Source of the DNA: Hyphomicrobiales bacterium
GTDB lineage: Bacteria; Pseudomonadota; Alphaproteobacteria; Rhizobiales; Rhizobiaceae
Assembly (NCBI GenBank): GCA_900465665.1
Contig: UBJO01000046.1
Span: 53,169 to 117,168, forward strand
DNA: 64,000 nucleotides
Direction of reading: 5' to 3'
Shown one piece after another: positions 1-7,481 of this stretch. Each line of letters opens with the position of its first letter. The stretch's first letter is position 1. The position numbers and the translations under genes are program-made. Under the pieces are notes generated by a model. It saw only the letters and a program-made list of their open reading frames with translations. It was not told the DNA's origin and made no database searches.

Positions 1-194
1 TTGCAGCCTCCGAAGGCGAAGACGCGCTCGAGTTGGTGATGCGCTCGGTTGGCTTGGCGTTGCGCGAAGTGGCAGCTGATTTGGCGACGGTCGACGTCGT
101 TCTCGCTCAAGACGTCGCCGTGCGCGCGATGAGCCTCATTATGACATTCCACGCCCGACACCCTCATTTACTGGCCGGGCCGACGCTGCACTAA
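1..194 (+). CDS. C-terminal end of a hypothetical protein (partial)
   Basis: An open frame runs from the window edge (first full codon at base 3) to a TAA at 192-194, about 63 codons. The start lies outside the window. The visible part is rich in Ala, Val, Leu and acidic residues and reads like a helical segment, ending in a more basic His/Pro-rich tail. No family is recognised. It could be a chance open frame, since nothing upstream can be examined. The next gene begins about 90 bases further on, in the same direction. Confidence 0.4.
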   Translation, partial: AASEGEDALELVMRSVGLALREVAADLATVDVVLAQDVAVRAMSLIMTFHARHPHLLAGPTLH

Positions 195-282
195 AATCGG
201 TATCGTTTTATCGACGCCCCGTCACCCCTGTCCGCAGACCATGTCCTTCGAACCTGGCAGCATAGCCATCAGGAGAATCTAA

Positions 283-531
283 ATGTCGATCAAAGTTGAA
301 GGTAGCCAACACAGCATCGACGACGCATCACAGTGCGTCACACTCGTGGAGGTGGCGGTCATCTCCGATGGTCAGCGTGTGCCGATGGGCTTGATGAACA
401 AGGACCAGGCCCTTGCGCTTCCAGATGAAATCGAGGTCGAGGTCTCTCATCCCGAACACGAAGCGGGTTCGACAAACACCTACATAAGCCGCGACGAACT
501 CAAGGAGCATGTCGAGGTGAACGGAGGATGA
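283..531 (+). CDS. Small hypothetical protein, 82 aa
   Basis: The ATG is preceded by an AGGAG ribosome binding site seven bases upstream (CAGGAGAATCTAA), which supports this start. The protein is acidic (many Asp and Glu), has no signal peptide or membrane segment, and is predicted soluble and cytoplasmic. No domain is recognised. The following small gene is more than 200 bases away, so it is probably its own transcription unit. An antisense open frame over the same bases has an improbable composition and is ignored. Real gene likely from the good Shine-Dalgarno and normal codon use; function unknown. Confidence 0.65.
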   Translation: MSIKVEGSQHSIDDASQCVTLVEVAVISDGQRVPMGLMNKDQALALPDEIEVEVSHPEHEAGSTNTYISRDELKEHVEVNGG

Positions 532-760
532 TTGCCTGGTCGCAGACCGATCCATGAGCATTTGCTCGACTGGCCGTGAACGACAAATCGGACCACTGTG
601 GCCCACGCTCTCGGCACCTTTTTTCGACAAGCGGACAACTATCCCGGCGGTTCGAGTTGCCGCGAATAGCGGTTTGGGTGCTTGTCAAGGTGGGATCGGT
701 CTTCGCCGCACGTTGACGAACACCGTTCATCTCCTACCTCCTCTTTTCATGGAGGTTCCC

Positions 761-991
761 ATGCGCAAAGACAACGAAATCCCTCTTATGCAACAGGCCG
801 TCCTGCACTGGTATCGATACTACGAAGTTTCACCCGACGAACCATCGTCTCGTGTGCTTCGACTGGCAGCAACTAAGTTGTATGGGGAGGGCTATCGAAG
901 CGTCGAAGATATAGCAACGATGCTCATAGGAACCTATGTCGGCATCTGGTCCACCAAAGTGAATGCTCCCGGGTCATCAGCGGTCCACTGA
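761..991 (+). CDS. Small hypothetical protein, 76 aa
   Basis: The frame is open further upstream, but the ATG at 761 has GGAGG at 751-755 with a five-base spacer, so this start is chosen. The protein is Tyr-rich in its first third and then helical (region around RVLRLAATKLYGEGYRSVED), with a short disordered tail. No signal peptide or membrane segment is seen. It resembles the many 60-90 aa rhizobial proteins of unknown role found near stress genes, but no family can be named. It stands alone, with about 100 bases before the next gene. Confidence 0.6.
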   Translation: MRKDNEIPLMQQAVLHWYRYYEVSPDEPSSRVLRLAATKLYGEGYRSVEDIATMLIGTYVGIWSTKVNAPGSSAVH

Positions 992-1095
992 GAAAGCAGT
1001 TTCGCCGTTGCAATAGCCAGGGACGCTAGGCTGAATTGTTGTAGAGACGTCCATGCGGTACCCGCAACGATCGACACGTTCAGATGGAGAGTTGG

Positions 1096-1326
1096 ATGCT
1101 TCAAGCATTCTGGCAGTCAGGACAGCCTCTCGGCCCCGACGAAATCATCATGATAAACCGCGTTGTCGTCGATTTTCGCCGCGAAAGAAAACTCGAAGCC
1201 GATTCCGAAGAAGCGCTACGTGCCGCGGCCGAGCTTTTAAAGTGGTTTCGAACAGGCGTCACCGAAAGCTGGAAACTGCGGGAATTACTCTACTCGCTGA
1301 CACCGCCGCAGCCGCCGACCAAATAG
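1096..1326 (+). CDS. Small hypothetical protein, paralogue of the 33.7 kb gene
   Basis: The ATG at 1096 has GGAG at 1086-1089 with a six-base spacer; an ATG at 1084 in the same frame has no ribosome binding site. The chosen start gives 76 aa, close to the 77 aa of the related protein at 33727-33960. The two share a C-terminal motif: here AAAELLKWFRTG then LRELLYS, there AAKELLKWFQAG then LRELLYS. The middle part is basic and helical. No known domain. The pairing of copies at both ends of the region suggests a small family used by this organism, function unknown. Confidence 0.65.
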   Translation: MLQAFWQSGQPLGPDEIIMINRVVVDFRRERKLEADSEEALRAAAELLKWFRTGVTESWKLRELLYSLTPPQPPTK

Positions 1327-1649
1327 CTATTTCCATTGCTCCACCTCCGAACTTGGAACGAAACTAGCTCCCGCGCTTTTCTCCCGGACCCCAATCGCGG
1401 AGATTCGATCATGGGAACGTCTGACAGGGTCAAGGGTCGGCAAACGAAGTTGTAGGTAAGGCGTGCCGCGCTGCAGGTAGGCAGGCAATCGAGAAGATGG
1501 GGCCAAGGGCCTCGTTCAGTAAGCCATTGGAAGGGCTCAAGGCCGCCAAGGGCGATGCCAAGGAAGTTGTAAAGACGTCGTCGACAAGGCCTGACATCGG
1601 ATCATAACGCAAGCCCGCACAGGTCGCAGGCTTTTTCTCGAGGAAGCTC

Positions 1650-1994
1650 ATGAACATCGTAAAGTCAGTGATATGTGCAGCCGGGTTGGCGTTGATCTCT
1701 TTCAACGCACAGGCTCAGGATAAGCCGCCCGCTGATCCGGCAGTCGACGCCTGCAAATCGACCGGATTGCTGGCTCTACAGGAACGTTCGCCAGAAATCA
1801 CGGACCTCGTGCTCGACATGGAGAGCCTTGCCGTTAGCAAGGCAGATACAAAGGTCGGCGACGTTCCTGTGAAAACTGTCGTCCTTGGAGAAGCGTACAT
1901 CTCCCGCAAACAGCAGACAGGCAAGCCCGACCGCTTCGTCTGCCTCCTTGGTGAAAAAGGCAAGGTCCTTCTCACCTTCTTCACGGCACAATAG
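1650..1994 (+). CDS. Exported hypothetical protein, 114 aa
   Basis: The ATG follows GAGGAAGCTC, a good ribosome binding site. The first 22 residues form a typical signal peptide (Lys, hydrophobic stretch ICAAGLALISF, then NAQAQ before a likely signal peptidase I cut), so the product should be periplasmic. The mature part is about 90 aa with two Cys (around CKSTG and FVCLLGEKGK) that could form a disulfide. No enzyme motif is seen. A small membrane protein gene begins three bases after the stop, which suggests translational coupling. Conserved-hypothetical style; function unknown. Confidence 0.75.
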   Translation: MNIVKSVICAAGLALISFNAQAQDKPPADPAVDACKSTGLLALQERSPEITDLVLDMESLAVSKADTKVGDVPVKTVVLGEAYISRKQQTGKPDRFVCLLGEKGKVLLTFFTAQ

Positions 1995-1996
1995 CT

Positions 1997-2164
1997 GTGG
2001 CCGCGCCTCCCAAATTCGATCGAGGTCCGGAGCAAACCCCTTACCAGGGTCGGCGGACGCCAGATTCCAAAAAGAAAAGGGGGATATCAATCTGGTCGGT
2101 GCTTGGACTGGCCCTCTTCATTTTGATGCTGGCGCTTCTCGGCTTCGACACCTGGCGAGGATGA
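1997..2164 (+). CDS. Small single-pass membrane protein, 55 aa
   Basis: A GTG three bases after the stop of the exported protein opens a frame of 56 codons ending at TGA 2162-2164. The product has a polar, basic N-terminal half (PPKFDRGPEQ, KKKRG) followed by one clear membrane helix (SIWSVLGLALFILMLALLG) and a short DTWRG end. The pattern of a positively charged stretch before the helix predicts the N-terminus in the cytoplasm. There is no Shine-Dalgarno, so translation probably depends on the upstream gene. Its last 78 bases overlap the end of a gene on the other strand. Confidence 0.6.
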   Translation: MAAPPKFDRGPEQTPYQGRRTPDSKKKRGISIWSVLGLALFILMLALLGFDTWRG

Positions 2165-2377
2165 GCAACGTTTAACCATCGTCCGAGTGAGAAGACTTCG
2201 ACGGTGATGATCGATCGAATTCAGCATGGCGCAGAGGGAGCGAGCAACGCTTTTGTCCCGCCATCGCAGTTGGCGCCCCTTGTAGTCGGTCGGCCTGCCT
2301 GTGAAAATATCGACGACAGTCCAACGACCATCAGGGCCGAGTTTCAGATCGTAACGGTCGGTGGAATGACAGCTCAT
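2087..2377 (-). CDS. Small hypothetical protein, 96 aa
   Basis: The N-terminal half looks genuine: YDLKLGPDGRWTVVDIFTGRP matches, from memory, a pattern common in small rhizobial proteins of unknown function (a Trp-Thr-Val-x-Asp-Ile-Phe-Thr-Gly core). The C-terminal 35 residues are low complexity and overlap the small membrane protein gene on the plus strand, so the true protein may matter only in its first 60 residues. The Shine-Dalgarno is weak. No membrane segment or signal peptide. Convergent with the upstream gene pair. Confidence 0.55.
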   Translation of the reverse strand: MSCHSTDRYDLKLGPDGRWTVVDIFTGRPTDYKGRQLRWRDKSVARSLCAMLNSIDHHRRSLLTRTMVKRCSSSPGVEAEKRQHQNEEGQSKHRPD

Positions 2378-2620
2378 CGTTGCGGACTATCCACCTAAGG
2401 TTATCTTCATATTAAGAAATTACTATGTTTTTGACTGATCGGTTGGCGCGTTTGCGTTCTGGTGAATAGGACTTGACGCGCAGAGCGAGCGCCAAGCTAC
2501 TTGAGCAAAGCTAATTGCTCGAGAAGTCCTGACATCTTTTAATCTTTTTTCGCGCTAAGAAGTACAGACCTAGTCCACGAACATATTGCGATCGACCTAT
2601 TTGTTTTTGATGGAGGGCAC

Positions 2621-3061
2621 ATGGAAAAGGACACTATGCGCGACTTTCGCACCGGCTCGGCTCACGACGGAACGCCTCATCCAGTGGATGTTCATGTCGG
2701 ACTGCAAATCGCTACCGCGAGAAAAGCGAAGCGTCTGTCACAGAGCCAGCTGGGCGAGGCCATTGGGGTGACCTTTCAGCAGGTTCAGAAGTACGAGCGA
2801 GGAACGAACCGCGTTAGCGCCTCTACCTTGTTTGCGATCATGCATTTTCTAAGCGTGCCGTCGGCGTACTTCTTCGACGGTCTTTCCACCGAATCAAGCG
2901 GCGGCTCCGAACCTTTCAATGATCCGCTCAGTCCTGAGATCCGCGCTTTCCTGAGCTCAAAGATCGGCTTGGAGATTGTCGAGGGATTGTGCCAGACGCC
3001 AGCTCCGCTCCAACGTGCTGTGGCGACCATCGTTGAAAATCTAAAGGTAAAGGACCACTAA
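2621..3061 (+). CDS. XRE/Cro-type transcriptional regulator, 146 aa
   Basis: The ATG has GGAGGG seven bases upstream. Residues about 24-80 form an HTH_3 (Cro/C1) domain: IATARKAKRLSQSQLGEAIG, then VTFQQVQKYERGTNR as recognition helix, then SASTLFAIMHFLSVPSAYFF. This layout, with the QKYERG signature and a C-terminal acidic helical tail, matches the large alphaproteobacterial family of single-copy XRE regulators. It should be a cytoplasmic DNA-binding dimer. No obvious partner gene is adjacent: the esterase gene starts 137 bases later. The target is unknown; autoregulation is usual in the family. Confidence 0.85.
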   Translation: MEKDTMRDFRTGSAHDGTPHPVDVHVGLQIATARKAKRLSQSQLGEAIGVTFQQVQKYERGTNRVSASTLFAIMHFLSVPSAYFFDGLSTESSGGSEPFNDPLSPEIRAFLSSKIGLEIVEGLCQTPAPLQRAVATIVENLKVKDH

Positions 3062-3197
3062 AGGTCGCTGCCTGGTTCGACACCTCCTTCGGCGATGATC
3101 GTCTGACGCTCCCTGGAATTGCAAACCCCGCATTGTGACCTATCTCAAATGCTGCATTGCATAAGGAGCAAAAGATGGGTCCAGATCTGGCGATGGC

Positions 3198-4193
3198 TTG
3201 CGGCTGATGTTCCGATTTTCAAAGTCATTATCGAAGGTGCTGCGCACGCAGCGGAAAATCAGCAAGCTCTTCGAAGTCAAGGTGCGGGCGCCAAGGCGCA
3301 AAGCCGCGCGTACCACAGATGCCATATTCGAGACAACGTCAAAATTTGGTTCCAACCCTGGAAGGCTCCTCATGAAGTCCTTCGTACCTCGGGACTTGCT
3401 GCCGAAATCGCCGCTCGTGGTCGTGCTGCACGGATGCCGCCAGACGCCGGAGAGCTTCGATGCCGCAAGCGGCATCACCCGGCTTGCGAAGGCGAGGGGC
3501 TTCGCCGTCCTGTTTCCGCAGCAGACGGCAAGCAACAATCCGCACCGCTGCTTCAACTGGTTTCGGCCCAGCGCCGTCGCTCGTGACCGCGGCGAGCTGC
3601 TATCGATCAAGCAAATGATAGCGCATGCATGCTCCAAGCATCGCTGCAACCGCTCGCGGGTCTTCATCGTCGGCTTGTCGGCGGGCGGGGCTATGGCCGC
3701 GGCTCTCGTCGCCAATTATCCCGACACCTTCGCCGGTGCCGCCTTTGTTGCAGGAATGCCGGTCGGCTCGGCACGCGACGCCCTTTCGGCATTGGGGGCA
3801 ATGAACAGGGGAGCGACTGCGCCTTCGTCAAGGTGGGGGAGCAACGTGACAGGGTTGTCCGACCTTAAGAGATCCTATCCACCGATTAGTGTCTGGCAGG
3901 GCACGCTCGACACCGTGGTCAATCCCAAGAACGCGGATGCCATGCTCGAGCAATGGCTGCAGGCCAGCAATGTGGATCCGCTTATACAGCGAACGGAAAC
4001 GAAATCGTGGGGCACGCGCCGAACATGGGGCGCAAAGGGACGCAACCCGATCGTATATTATTCGATCAAAGGGATGGGACACGGGTTTCCGGTCAAGCGC
4101 ACCTCGAAAAACAGCTCGGGTGCAGGTGATCCGTATGTCTTGGCGGCAGGGGTGTCAGCGCCACTGGAATTGATGCGTCTGTGGGGCATCTGA
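3198..4193 (+). CDS. PHB-depolymerase-family esterase (alpha/beta hydrolase), 331 aa
   Basis: Belongs to the LpqC/poly(3-hydroxybutyrate) depolymerase family of alpha/beta hydrolases. Visible features: the oxyanion-hole strand PLVVVLHGCRQTPESF at about 72-87, the lipase box GLSAGG at about 160, the catalytic Asp in QGTLDTVVN near 235, and the catalytic His in GMGHGFPVK near 293. The first 60 residues are basic and lack a clear signal peptide, so an intracellular or peripheral location is likely. The substrate may be short polyesters, PHB oligomers or aryl esters. Length is normal for the family. The Shine-Dalgarno is weak and the exact start is uncertain. Confidence 0.85.
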   Translation: MRLMFRFSKSLSKVLRTQRKISKLFEVKVRAPRRKAARTTDAIFETTSKFGSNPGRLLMKSFVPRDLLPKSPLVVVLHGCRQTPESFDAASGITRLAKARGFAVLFPQQTASNNPHRCFNWFRPSAVARDRGELLSIKQMIAHACSKHRCNRSRVFIVGLSAGGAMAAALVANYPDTFAGAAFVAGMPVGSARDALSALGAMNRGATAPSSRWGSNVTGLSDLKRSYPPISVWQGTLDTVVNPKNADAMLEQWLQASNVDPLIQRTETKSWGTRRTWGAKGRNPIVYYSIKGMGHGFPVKRTSKNSSGAGDPYVLAAGVSAPLELMRLWGI

Positions 4194-4750
4194 GTGAAAC
4201 TCGAGATGCTCAACGTCGATCAACGTACCAGGCTATCGCCCACTCAACAGCTTCTCTTCGACTTCAGTACGGAAGATCCCGACCCCAGTCGTTAAGGTTT
4301 ATCTAAACTCGGTCGTATGCTCGCGCGAGACGTCTCGATCAGCCGCGTTCCAAACTTGTGTTGAAAGCCTCGATGAAGGCAAGCGAGCGATGTCTGCATC
4401 TGACGCTGAACCCTGGAGGTCTTGCGGACCGCGAGCCCCGGTGCACCGGAGGCGCTAGCTTCTTTGCGGAATTCGCTCGTCTGGGCAGACCAGTTCGGCG
4501 CATCTCTGGCAACCACCAGAAAACGATTGATCCGGTCTAGGCGTTGAGATGACCGATCCGCCAACTCGAGGGGAAGAACAGGAGTGCGGGCTCCTGGTCG
4601 GCAAGTCCACAGGCCACCTCTAGAAATTTCGATCGCGACGGCCGATTGTTCGCATTTTATTAAACATGTCGGCAAATACTCCACGTCGAGGGGCAATCTA
4701 ATTCTGGGCACGCGAGTTCATCTTGCGACGACCATGTAGCGGAGACTGCC
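4194..4750. other. Intergenic region without a convincing gene
   Basis: A 33-codon frame starting GTG directly after the esterase stop (4194-4295) has no ribosome binding site or recognisable sequence. A longer minus-strand frame at 4292-4711 is basic and Arg/Ser-rich in the way of random GC-rich frames. No hairpin with a T-run, repeat or strong promoter was seen. The last 15 bases carry the weak ribosome binding site of the response regulator that follows. Confidence 0.4.
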
Positions 4751-5131
4751 ATGTACCAACGTACGGTTCTCATCGTCGAAGATGAAATCCTGATCCGAAT
4801 GATGCTTGCCGACACCCTCCTTGAAGAAGGCTATCATGTCGTCGAGGCTGCGAACGTCCTTGAAGCCGTGGCTGTCCTTGGGCAGCGGAAAATAGACGCT
4901 GTCATAACGGACATCGATATGCCGGGCGGCCTAAGTGGCCTTGATCTAGCACGGATGATTTCCACCGCTCACGTGAAGGTTCCGGTCATCATCGCATCTG
5001 GCAGACATCGGCTTGGGCCCGACGAACTGCCGGGAGACGCCGTGTTCGTCCCCAAGCCGTACGGGCTGGATTTCATTGCAGCAATGGTTGCAAGCATGAC
5101 TGCAGGCGAGGGGCGTCGGCTCGCGAGCTAG
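4751..5131 (+). CDS. Single-domain response regulator (CheY-like), 126 aa
   Basis: A stand-alone receiver domain. Visible features: the acidic pair in VLIVEDEILIR, the phospho-acceptor Asp in VITDIDMPG, the Ser/Thr switch in VIIASG, and the conserved Lys in VFVPKPYG. There is no output domain, so it probably acts by protein contact or as a phosphate sink. A GGAG-like site precedes the ATG. It shares the VPKP ending with the receiver half of the fusion protein at 9517-10062, suggesting they belong to the same rhizobial subfamily. No kinase gene is adjacent; the nearest is at 34.5 kb. Confidence 0.9.
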   Translation: MYQRTVLIVEDEILIRMMLADTLLEEGYHVVEAANVLEAVAVLGQRKIDAVITDIDMPGGLSGLDLARMISTAHVKVPVIIASGRHRLGPDELPGDAVFVPKPYGLDFIAAMVASMTAGEGRRLAS

Positions 5132-5255
5132 AAAAGCGCCCGATCCATTTTGTTGGGGAGCTCCGGATGATCGCGGTCAATCCCGTCCCATGCCCCTGCG
5201 ACCGACTGTGGTCGCAGGGATCAGTGTCAGTCCCTGACTGTCGCGTCGGGCACGC

Positions 5256-7340
5256 TTAAGAGCCTGTCGAAAGCAGCACGAGGCTACGGGGCGCCAGCCC
5301 GTAGATTTGCGCGTCCCCGACATCTTGGTTTTCCGTATCAGGATCGGCTGTCGTCAGCTTCACGACCCAGCCCTCTCCTGGAGGTTCAGGCAGGCTGAAG
5401 TCAACGACGCCGTCGTGAGGATTAAATAAGATCAATACGTCGCTCATGCCTTCTATCGAGGATCCCACCGCTGTCAGGCGCAGGCCGATCGTCGTACTTC
5501 CCTGCTCGGCCCACTGCGCTTGTGTCTGCTCACCGCCGCCCGGATTAAGCCAGGTCACCGTGGTGCCGTCGCGCCAGCTATCGCGCCGAAGAATTGAGTT
5601 TGTCTGACGCAGTTCTATAAGCCTTGCGACGAAATGGCGAAGGTGATCTGCCGACGCCGGCAGGTTCTCCCAATGCACCCAGCTCAACTCGCTGTCCTGG
5701 CAGTAGCCGTTGTTGTTGCCCATCTGGCTCCGGCCGAATTCATCTCCGGCGAGCAGCATCGGCGTGCCGTGCGACAGAAATAGAGTTGAAAGGAAATTTC
5801 GTTTCTGCCGGTCACGGACATCATTAATGCCCGGATCTTCTGTAGGACCCTCGACGCCATAATTGTAGCTGCGGTTGTCGCTGTGGCCGTCCTTATTATC
5901 TTCACCGTTGGCGTCGTTGTGCTTTTGGTCGTAGGAGACGACGTCGTTCAACGTAAACCCGTCATGCGCGGTTATGAAGTTCACCCCCGCCCATGGCCTG
6001 CGGCCACGAAGATCATACACGTCGCCGGAGCCTAAAACACGCGCCGCAAAGTCGCCGGTAGTGCCGTCGGTGTTTTTCCAGTAATCGCGCACGATGTCAC
6101 GGTACTTGTCGTTCCACTCGGCCCAACCTGGCGGAAAGCCACCGACCTGGTAACCTCCAGGGCCGATATCCCAGGGCTCCCCGACCAGCTTCAGGCGCGA
6201 CAGCACAGGGTCTTGTCCAACGGCGTCGAAGAAACCGCCACGTTGGTCGAATCCCTCCGGCTCGCGGCCAAGAATGGTGCCCAGATCGAAACGGAAGCCG
6301 TCGACATGCATCTCCTGCGCCCAATAGCGCAAACTGTCCGTCACCATCTGCAGGACGCGCGGGTGGGAGGTGTTGACCGTGTTTCCGGTTCCGGTGTCAT
6401 TGATGTAGTAGCGCGGCTGGTCGGGCATCGTTCGGTAGTAGGAGAAGTTGTCGATGCCTTTGAACGACAAGGTTGGTCCAAGCTCGTTTCCTTCGGCCGT
6501 GTGGTTATAGACCACATCGAGGATGACTTCGATCCCGCCGTCATGGAACGCGCGAACCATGTCGCGGAAGCCGTTGACGCCCTTTGGCCCGTAGTAGCGC
6601 GATGCCGGAGCAAAAAAGGCGAGGGAGTTGTATCCCCAGTAGTTCTTCAGTCCCTTGTCGAGCAGATGTGCGTCGTCCGGGAACCAGTGGATCGGCAGGA
6701 GCTCGACGGACGTCACGCCCAGGCTGCGGATATACTCGACGATCTTTGCGTGTCCCAATCCTTCAAAGGATCCACGCAGTTCCTCCGGAATGGCCGGATG
6801 AAGTTTGGTGAAACCCTTGACGTGTGTCTCGTAGAAGATCGTTTTTGACCAAGGAACTTGCGGTTTTGCATCGCTTTTCCAATCGTAACCTGCCGGATCG
6901 ATCACGCGGCATTTTGGCATCGATTGCGCGCTGTCCGTCTCGTCGAAGGAAAGGTCTTTGTCCTCACTGTCCAATTTATATGCAAACTGCGGCTGACCCC
7001 AGTCGATGTCGCCGTCGAGTTCGCGCGCGTATGGATCGACAAGCAACTTGTTCGGATTGAAGCGGTGGCCTTTTTCGGGATCGTACGGTCCGTGAACGCG
7101 GTAGCCGTAGAGTGCCCCAGGCTGAAGGCCGGGCACGTAACCGTGCCAGATCTCGTTGGTGAATTCCGGAAGTGTGATCCGGTCGGTCTCGGTCTTGCCC
7201 GTCTCGTCAAAGAGGCAAAGCTCGACACGCTCGGCGTGCGCGCTGAAAATCGCAAAGTTAACGCCATCGCCGTCGAAATTTGCGCCGAGGCGCGTCCAGT
7301 CGCCTGCAAGCACCTGTCTACTTCCGTGGAAATCTGTCAT
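5256..7340 (-). CDS. glgX: Glycogen debranching enzyme GlgX, 694 aa
   Basis: A GH13 isoamylase-type enzyme that removes alpha-1,6 branches left on glycogen after phosphorylase action; cytoplasmic. It has an N-terminal CBM48-like domain (about 10-120) and the four GH13 blocks: DVVYNHTAEG near 277, GFRFDLGTIL with the nucleophile Asp near 350, VGEPWDIGPGG with the acid/base Glu near 388, and TAHDGFTLNDVVSYD near 458. Length is normal for GlgX. The ATG at 7340 (MTDFHG) is preceded by GAGGA at proper spacing; an in-frame TTG twelve bases upstream is less likely. It is divergent from treZ and has its own EcfG-type promoter. Confidence 0.95.
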   Translation of the reverse strand: MTDFHGSRQVLAGDWTRLGANFDGDGVNFAIFSAHAERVELCLFDETGKTETDRITLPEFTNEIWHGYVPGLQPGALYGYRVHGPYDPEKGHRFNPNKLLVDPYARELDGDIDWGQPQFAYKLDSEDKDLSFDETDSAQSMPKCRVIDPAGYDWKSDAKPQVPWSKTIFYETHVKGFTKLHPAIPEELRGSFEGLGHAKIVEYIRSLGVTSVELLPIHWFPDDAHLLDKGLKNYWGYNSLAFFAPASRYYGPKGVNGFRDMVRAFHDGGIEVILDVVYNHTAEGNELGPTLSFKGIDNFSYYRTMPDQPRYYINDTGTGNTVNTSHPRVLQMVTDSLRYWAQEMHVDGFRFDLGTILGREPEGFDQRGGFFDAVGQDPVLSRLKLVGEPWDIGPGGYQVGGFPPGWAEWNDKYRDIVRDYWKNTDGTTGDFAARVLGSGDVYDLRGRRPWAGVNFITAHDGFTLNDVVSYDQKHNDANGEDNKDGHSDNRSYNYGVEGPTEDPGINDVRDRQKRNFLSTLFLSHGTPMLLAGDEFGRSQMGNNNGYCQDSELSWVHWENLPASADHLRHFVARLIELRQTNSILRRDSWRDGTTVTWLNPGGGEQTQAQWAEQGSTTIGLRLTAVGSSIEGMSDVLILFNPHDGVVDFSLPEPPGEGWVVKLTTADPDTENQDVGDAQIYGLAPRSLVLLSTGS

Positions 7341-7371
7341 GGGAGTCCTCAAAGAGATTTGGCGCCTTGAA

Positions 7372-7396
7372 AACTCGGAGACTTAGGATTCGTTCC
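7372..7396 (-). promoter_or_regulatory. EcfG/RpoE2-type promoter for glgX
   Basis: On the minus strand, GGAAC (7396-7392), 17 bases, then GTT (7374-7372) followed by TT. This fits the general stress sigma factor motif known from S. meliloti RpoE2. It lies about 30 bases before the glgX start, which leaves a short leader. Confidence 0.65.
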
Positions 7397-7420
7397 GCAA
7401 CCTTTTCCAAGGCGGGGACG

Positions 7421-7445
7421 GGAACCTAATGAACGGAACGAAGTT
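7421..7445 (+). promoter_or_regulatory. EcfG/RpoE2-type promoter for treZ
   Basis: GGAAC at 7421-7425, 17 bases, GTT at 7443-7445, 36 bases before the treZ GTG. It faces away from the matching glgX promoter, so the two genes are probably switched on together by the same stress sigma factor. Confidence 0.65.
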
Positions 7446-7481
7446 GCGCAGACCAGGGTATCTGCCAAGGATTAAAGCCAC

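Noticed and set aside
4292..4711. 139-codon minus-strand frame in a gap
   Set aside because: No Shine-Dalgarno, no motif and random-looking composition; treated as non-coding.
6213..6848. 211-codon plus-strand frame
   Set aside because: Antisense of glgX, which has complete catalytic blocks.
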